49,089 nt of DNA. Source: Chromera velia. Its lineage: Eukaryota; Sar; Chromeraceae. Below, piece by piece: positions 43,965 to 49,089 of this stretch (its first letter is position 1; the number at the start of each line of letters is the position of its first letter). A model generated the notes under the pieces. The model was given only the letters and a program-made list of their open reading frames with translations. It did no database searches and had not been told where the DNA came from. The stretch is from contig JAHBMJ010005856.1 of assembly GCA_018398765.1 (NCBI GenBank), positions 31,631 through 80,719 on the forward strand, written 5' to 3'. The translations under genes and the position numbers were made by a program.

Positions 43965-44495
43965 AACAGAGTGGACTCTAAAGTAGGATTTAGTGGAATT
44001 CAAAGTGACTTTTAAATTTACTATATTTTAGCTTCATTATAAAGTAAAACTAGGTTGCTTAAAGCAATCTAGAGCCTTTTAAAGCATTTAAAATCTGGCC
44101 GCCTCCTGTCCGGTCTGACCAGCCTAGCTGTGAAGCCCTCTTTCCTACACTGTTTCCCTTGCAGAAAAAGCAATTCTTTGTAGTTGATTGGCGGTGCTAA
44201 ACGTTGCTTTTGAGCATATTCATTAGTGTTGTGCCTATGTATTTCTTTGCAGGTACCATTCACTAACTTCTACATGCCGCGGTGATCATAATTTTTCCCA
44301 CTGTGCACCTTAGCTAATCAACCAGTCTTTTGAGCACATTTGAGCAGATTCGCACAGGAGTAACGATTTTAAATGCTTTAAAAGACTCTAGATTGCTTTA
44401 AGCAATGTAGTTTTACTTTATAATGAAGCTAAAATATAGTAAATTTAAAAGTCACTTTGAATTTCACTAAGTCCTACTTTGGAGTCCACTCTGTT
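43965..44495. mobile_element. MITE-like element with about 128-bp inverted repeats
   Basis: The left arm, from AACAGAGTGGACTC (about 43,966) to about 44,095, is repeated as its complement from about 44,352 to 44,495, with only a handful of differences. The core of about 250 bp has no open frame. AGAG lies directly outside both ends, a possible 4-bp target duplication. It interrupts the retroelement body between the protease and the integrase tail. It is non-autonomous, and its family is not recognised. Confidence 0.75.
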
Positions 44496-44519
44496 AGAGG
44501 TGTATCTTTGTAGGTTGGA

Positions 44520-45105
44520 AATGGTGGAGCTTGTGCTGGCCCCTGCGCCGATGACCCTGGAGGTAGAAACCCCAGGTGAAACAAAAATGGCAGCGGCGAT
44601 CAGAGAAGAGACAGAGAAGGAAGTACCAGAAGGAGAGACAGCAAAAGAGAAGGCAGAGAGGGAGAAGGATGAAACGCTCCATAGGGGGTGGTCAAAAGTC
44701 ATGAGTGATCGAAAAAAACTTGCATATCTGTGGTACAGGCCATTTAAAGTAGACCGACGGGTCGGAAAGGTTGCATACGAACTGGTGTTTCCTGAGGGGG
44801 TCAGAAGACATCCAGTTCTCCATGTGGTCTGGTTGAAGAGATATTTACTGCAAGAAGGACAGTCTGAAAAGAGTCCTCCACCGGTGCGCCTTCCATACTT
44901 GGCTGAAGAAGAGCATAAAATAGAGACAGTCCTTGACAAGAGGAAGATCGGTCGTAGTGTGGAGTATTTGGTACACTGGGAAGGGGATTTAGAAGAAAAT
45001 ACCACATGGGAGCCATCAGAGAATCTTCTGAATGCTCGTTTGAAAATCAGAGAGTTCTTGGTGCGGCCTGGAAGGCCTCTCAGAGGGAGCGGAGGAAAGA
45101 AGTGA
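44520..45105 (+). pseudogene. Integrase C-terminal region with chromodomain (chromovirus)
   Basis: The open frame encodes an acidic, Lys/Glu-rich lead, then YRPFKVDRRVGKVAYELVF and HPVLHVVWLKRY, the small C-terminal barrel typical of Ty3/gypsy integrase. HKIETVLDKRKIGRSVEYLV and HWEGDLEENTTWEPSENL follow, a good chromodomain with its aromatic and WEP residues. Chromodomains of this class direct integration to heterochromatin. No catalytic DDE core precedes it, so this is the surviving tail of a deleted polyprotein. The first in-frame ATG (44,479) lies inside the MITE arm. Confidence 0.85.
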
Positions 45106-45804
45106 GGGGACTAGGAATCACAGGGAATGAATGCATATGACTAAATGTTTGTGCATGACTTTCTTTCACTCTCGTTCTACTCCTAAGGGGTCGCGGGAAG
45201 GACAAGGGAAGTGAGAATGAATCATGAATGGATGAATGAATGAATGTATGAATGAATAAATGAATGAATGAATGATGCAGTTTTCTTCTCTCTGTCTTGT
45301 GACGATGTCTTCTCTCTCTGTCATCGTCTCTGCATCTTTCTCTGTGTCTTTCCCTATCTCTTCTCTCTCTTTTATATGCTTTTTGTTGCTTTCCTCTTTC
45401 CTACGTTCAGCTTTCCTTCTCAATGCCTTTCGCGCGCGCATGTATGTATTCTGTTCTCTTCTTCCGTCTATCTATTTTTCTTGCACCGTTTAATGCACGG
45501 AGTCATTTGTCTGGTGACTGAATGTGGAGCATCCAGTCTGAATCGGTATTCTTCCATGATTAACTACATGAAGAGGTCTATACAAGCCGATGCCTGCTCA
45601 TGTTGTTGGCCGTGGCATACTAACATGTTCAGAGATGTTTATGTGATGGGTCGTTTGCGGGTCGATTGAGATCGATTGATTCACTGCAGTCTCATGTATC
45701 TGGCTGTCAGTGAACAAATGTCTTGTCCAGCTACATTTGATAAAAGCGTGTCCGTTCAGGTTTGACTATGTGTGGGGACACACGTCTGAGAGGGGCGGGC
45801 ATGT
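45106..45804 (+). other. 3' untranslated part of the Ty3/gypsy element
   Basis: There is no coding signal. It holds an imperfect (GAAT)n array at about 45,218-45,275, pyrimidine-rich sequence to 45,480, and a purine-rich run (GAGAGGGGCGGG) at 45,788-45,799 that may be the polypurine tract. Confidence 0.5.
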
Positions 45805-45983
45805 TGTAGTACCGATGTCTGGCGCCGCCAACGTGTCATCGCCTGATTGTTACGCCGCCGCATATTTGACGCATGGCGCGCTTAGTCTGCCGGCCTGCCT
45901 CAGTCTACATGGTTTTGCTGCATATGTCTTTTCATAGACTGACACTGGTGTTATGATATGTTGTGTTTGATGGAGAAACAACA
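45805..45983 (+). repeat. 3' LTR of the Ty3/gypsy element, left part
   Basis: Matches 5' LTR positions 1-178 and breaks off after GGAGAAACAACA, where the LINE fragment begins. Confidence 0.85.
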
Positions 45984-47962
45984 GACAACACCAGTGTTGT
46001 GTTTCAGATAGCTGGGGTTCCGTGAAGGGGTAGAAACGAGGGAGGGGGTTGGTGCTTTTTAAGTTACCTCTGTTATCTCTTCGTGCAAAAAGAAAAGAAA
46101 GGCTCTGTTAGCAGGTTTCGTTGACTTTTCAAAGGCGTTTGACACTGTACCGAGAGCAAAGTTAATTCAAAAACTGAGAAATGAGAGCGTGAGTGAGGCA
46201 GACATCTGCATAATCTATGAAATATACAGAGAGGTATGGGGCAAGGTTGATAGGGACTCTCTACGTTTTCGAGAGGGCGCTAGAGTGAAGCAAAGGGATG
46301 CCCTCTTGCCTATTCTTTTTCTTCTGTACATAAATGATCTCCCCCGTGTGTGTTTTGCAAGCAAGAGTGAGGCAAGGCATACCAGCGACGCAGTTGAGCG
46401 AGAGCGGGCAGATGTAGAAATGGAAGCGGGCAGTGGAGAGGAGCCAAAGAGCGAGCCGAAGCCAGTTTTACTGGACAGTTGGGTTATGCTGACAATCTCT
46501 GCTTTCTTGCCCATTCCGTCTCAGACCTTCAAAAGAAATTCTCTGGTCTTGAAAAGTATTGCAAGGAATGGAGACTTACAGTTAATTTGAAAAAGACAAA
46601 GATTCTCTGCCTGTCTGCCTCTGCATTTGGGGAAAGCTCCGGTTTAGTGGTGTATGAAGGGAAAGAAGTTGAATGAGCAATGGAATACAAGTACCTGGGG
46701 TGCCTGTTCTTTGAGGGGGGATGTCTCAATAAGACAGTTGAATCGCGTATTGCTTCGGCCTCCCGCGCCCTGGGGGCTGTGTTTCAAAATTGGTCTGATT
46801 GCCAGGCTGAGCATGGGTCCCCTCAGTATAGATGCGCAGATGACTGTTTTTAGAGCATGTTAGTCCCTAATCACACTGTACTGCCTCGAATGCTTCCCTC
46901 TTTGTGATGCCGATCTTCTTGTAATCGATGCTTTGCAGCTCCGTTTTGTATGCTGGTCTGGCCGTCTGTCTGCTCGCAGTCTTCGTTTGCCCTCCCTGTA
47001 TATTTTCGGCCTGCTTCCTGCAAAAGCCCTGCTTTGCTCTAGAATGGCCGACTGGTGGTGCTCGCTCTCGCAAACCATGCACACCGTTCCCGCTGCAATG
47101 TTGCATGCCTGGAAGCTAGGCCTGGAAGGGAAACACTTGTCCAGAGTTTTCGAAGGCCTCCTTGCGGCTGCTTCATTGTGCTAGTCTGGATTTTGTTTGT
47201 TCGTTGATGGTGGGAATGCCGCAACACCCTGGCACCAGCGGGCAGCAGCGACGGAGAGTTCAAAGCACCGGCTCTCTCTTCTTTAAGGGCAGAGCTAGAC
47301 ATGCAGTTGCGGAAGAGGTCTGCATGTGGTGGGCGGGGGCTATCGCTTCTTTACATTTCCCTCCTCTTGCCAAGCTCACCCCCCTTCAACAAGCTTTTCC
47401 CTCCTCTCATCACATGTTTGTGTTTCTTCTTTGTAACAAATCCGCCTCTGCTCTCTACTCCTTTTCCGCCCTCCCTCGATCTGCTCTCACAGTAACCGAC
47501 GGCTCTCTGTTCGGTTTCTTACGTCTGCTCTCATTTAACCCACAAGGCGAAAGCACTGCTCTGTCTGTTGAATGTAGCGACCACAAACTCAGTGTACATA
47601 ATTCTTGTATTCGGTGTGTTGATGACTTCATGTATAGACTTTCTTTATGTGCCAAGTGGCTGGATGAAAGAGAATTCCTGCACTGCCTGGCTGAGCTGGA
47701 ATCTATTAATTCAAATGATTGTAACTGTCCACTCCCCGGTGCAAGTACATCTGAACTCTTCATCCGTAATATCATTCGATCGCTTCTACACTCGCATCCG
47801 GTCTGTCTCTTTGATGTCTGTTTCCCTACTTTAGAAAGTGATTAACTGATCAACTCCACCGGCGACTTGACAAACAACAACCATGCATGTATGTGCCGCC
47901 CGGGAGCTTAGCGCTCCAACTCGGGTTAGGCATCCTCTAACTAACTATAACTAACTAATAAT
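45984..47962 (+). mobile_element. Decayed non-LTR (LINE-type) retrotransposon fragment inside the 3' LTR
   Basis: Reverse transcriptase pieces are spread over several frames. AGFVDFSKAFDTVPRAKL (about 46,110-46,165), LFLLYINDLP (about 46,310) and GYADNLCFLA (about 46,480, the YADD box with Asn) are followed by EWRLTVNLKKTKILCLSA and YKYLGCLF. This order is characteristic of LINE reverse transcriptases. Stops and frameshifts occur throughout, and the N-terminal and endonuclease parts are missing. The tail from 46,900 to 47,845 has longer open frames without a recognised domain. The fragment is about 1.98 kb. Confidence 0.78.
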
Positions 47963-48052
47963 GTCTAAAAGAAGAACCGAACGATCAGTTCTTTTGTGTG
48001 TCCTACGAATGGCTCTAGAAATCCTCCCTAGTTATCTCTTAGCAAACCTACA
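47963..48052 (+). repeat. 3' LTR of the Ty3/gypsy element, right part
   Basis: It starts GTCTAAAAGAAG and matches the last 90 bp of the 5' LTR (41,940-42,029) to the terminal CTACA. Confidence 0.85.
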
Positions 48053-48701
48053 GAATGGGTGCAGATGTAGAAGAAAAAGCAGATCAACTCCGTGATAAGA
48101 CTTCACCCCGACATAGACCCGACACAGACATAAGCTGTATACTCCTAGGGGAGGAGTCATAGCACGGCGCTCATTCCGATGCAGGGTTGCGCTCGCTATC
48201 GGTAATGACCCTTCGTTGCCGGTAATTGTCGGTCTGCCGGCAATGGACATTTCTGACTTAGTCACTGCTGGAAAAAAAAAAAATATAAAAAAATGAGTCT
48301 CAAAAAATTTTTTTGGACTGTCACACTGTTTAAACCTATAAACGGACTGTGTACAGTGTATAAACTAACTCCAACAGATAATGACCCATGGATTTTATCA
48401 TTAAACTCTAACTTTCTCTGCCATCGACTGTCAGTTATTCTACCGGTGGCGACAAGCTCTGCCGGCAATTGCTGTCCTGCCGGCAATCGCTCTTCTCTGC
48501 CGCCAAAAAAAAAAGCAACCCTGTTCCAATGAAAGCCTTCTCATCAAACTCAGTTTTCAGGTGTTTGTTTCCAGACTCGGGCGCGCTTAAGATTTCAGAG
48601 ATCCCAACGCGCCTGAGTTTTTGACGCCTGACACCCGAGAAATGGGACCTCGGCGCCTGAGAAACTCGAGCATGAAACTTGAGCGCGAAGCTCGGGTGCA
48701 G
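48053..48701. other. Right internal part of the outer DNA transposon
   Basis: No gene is visible. It has several GCCGGCAAT-type short repeats (48,218-48,245 and 48,450-48,490) and, near 48,575-48,715, repeated CTCGGGCGC and CTCGAG motifs like those at 41,215-41,420. Confidence 0.45.
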
Positions 48702-48745
48702 AACTCGGGTGCGGCAAAATGGACAGAATGACTGTCCGCGAGAAT
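48702..48745 (-). repeat. Right terminal inverted repeat of the outer element
   Basis: This is the opposite-strand partner of the repeat at 41,181-41,229, followed directly by the second copy of the 9-bp duplication (48,746-48,754). Confidence 0.75.
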
Positions 48746-48754
48746 AAGGAGATG

Positions 48755-49089
48755 TCAAATTCGAAAAAAAATGTAAACAAGTGCCCAAGCATGCATGCAT
48801 GCAGGCTTGATCACGGCTTAGAGATGGCTCAGAGCCATCGGTCCATTATGCCAATAGGGTTTGCATATACTTATCTGTATGTATATCTACATGTAAACAC
48901 TGAAGAGCCCAGAGCATAGAAGGTACGAAAAAGACAATCTGACTATAAAATTCATACAAAAATCTAATAAAATACAAAAAAAAACACCAACACACAACGT
49001 TAACATACGCGCGCGCACCCGCGCTTGAAGATAAACTTCCTTCTTGGGGTGATTGTGATATGGTGGGTGGGTGGGTAGGGGGGGGGGGG
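48755..49089. other. Right-edge sequence without visible genes
   Basis: Simple sequence: GCATGCATGCATGCAGG near 48,790, an AT-rich stretch, then GGGTGGGTGGGT ending in a G run at the window edge. It is not a recognisable telomere repeat. Confidence 0.4.

Larger units (their letters stand above)
41762..48052 (+). mobile_element. Ty3/gypsy chromovirus, internally deleted, with nested insertions
   Basis: LTRs begin TGTAGTA and end CCTACA, giving the TGTAG/CTACA terminal inversion. The 5' LTR is 41,762-42,029. The 3' LTR is split into 45,805-45,983 and 47,963-48,052. Flanking pentamers are GAATA (41,757-41,761) and GAATG (48,053-48,057), a near-perfect 5-bp duplication as expected for Ty3 elements. 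A purine-rich tract (45,787-45,800) precedes the 3' LTR. Inside are gag, protease and integrase-tail/chromodomain remnants. Reverse transcriptase, RNase H and the integrase core are absent, so the element cannot move on its own. Confidence 0.85.
41172..48754. mobile_element. Inverted-repeat DNA transposon (Mutator/hAT-like, non-autonomous) hosting nested retroelements
   Basis: The 9-bp sequence AAGGAGATG occurs at 41,172-41,180 and again at 48,746-48,754. Just inside both copies is an inverted repeat: GCGGACAGTCATTCTGTCC, then TTTTGCCGC and CCCGAGT, read rightward from 41,181 and on the opposite strand leftward from 48,745. Similarity continues more weakly for about 80 bp with CTCGAGTTT-type motifs. 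A 9-bp target duplication plus inverted ends fits Mutator-like elements (8-11 bp) or, less well, hAT (8 bp). No transposase is visible. The interior is taken up by a Ty3-type retroelement. Confidence 0.72.

Noticed and set aside
45268..45669. Plus-strand frame of 133 codons
   Set aside because: It is Phe/Ser/Leu/Cys-rich from pyrimidine-rich sequence in the retroelement 3' region, with no domain signal.
49026..49089. Telomere at the right edge
   Set aside because: GGGTGGGTGGGT followed by a G run is not a regular telomeric repeat and looks like low-complexity or sequence-end artefact.

Overview
The window looks like nuclear DNA of an intron-rich, repeat-rich alveolate alga. A chromerid such as Chromera velia is my best guess, from long minus-strand introns with GTCAGT/GTCGGT-type donors and TGCAG acceptors, dense microsatellites, and Ty3-type and LINE-type retroelements. 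The species call is inference. There is no sign of bacterial organisation.

Region 1 (97 to about 29,590, minus strand) is one giant gene. Most open frames there are shadows, but splicing on the minus strand gives about 63 small exons (30 to 350 nt, plus one of 1,295 nt) whose phases agree at all but one junction. They encode about 2,650 residues in this window. Conserved-looking stretches (VVVPGG, YLTAPYLRIPLIL, VGRRHDLVRW, CIQVYDIMEHG, HFLYAIHSSRSFLF, LMLLRFLDRQYEE) match my memory of the very large DUF3638/DUF3645 proteins, which databases often label 'ubiquitinyl hydrolase'. The gene runs off the left edge, so the P-loop-like DUF3638 core expected in the C-terminal part would lie outside. 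The 5' end lies between about 29.6 and 30.3 kb.

Region 2 (30,391-33,247, plus strand, divergent from the giant gene) is a five-exon MAPK-like CMGC kinase gene of 469 residues. Its catalytic loop reads HGDLEPKH where active MAPKs have HRDLKPxN, so it is a candidate pseudokinase.

Region 3 (33.3-38.3 kb) is intergenic. It holds a 108-base assembly gap, then an AT-rich tract with a compact stem-loop cluster and an imperfect direct repeat.

Region 4 (38,387-40,993, minus strand) is a two-exon gene of 713 residues with two DUF5710-like repeats at its N-terminus. I assign no function.

Region 5 (41,172-48,754) is a nest of transposons starting 188 bases upstream of that gene's ATG. An outer inverted-repeat element with a 9-bp target duplication (Mutator/hAT-like) holds a Ty3/gypsy chromovirus. 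The chromovirus has 268-bp LTRs, gag, protease and integrase-chromodomain remnants, and no reverse transcriptase. A MITE-like element sits in its body, and a decayed LINE fragment splits its 3' LTR.
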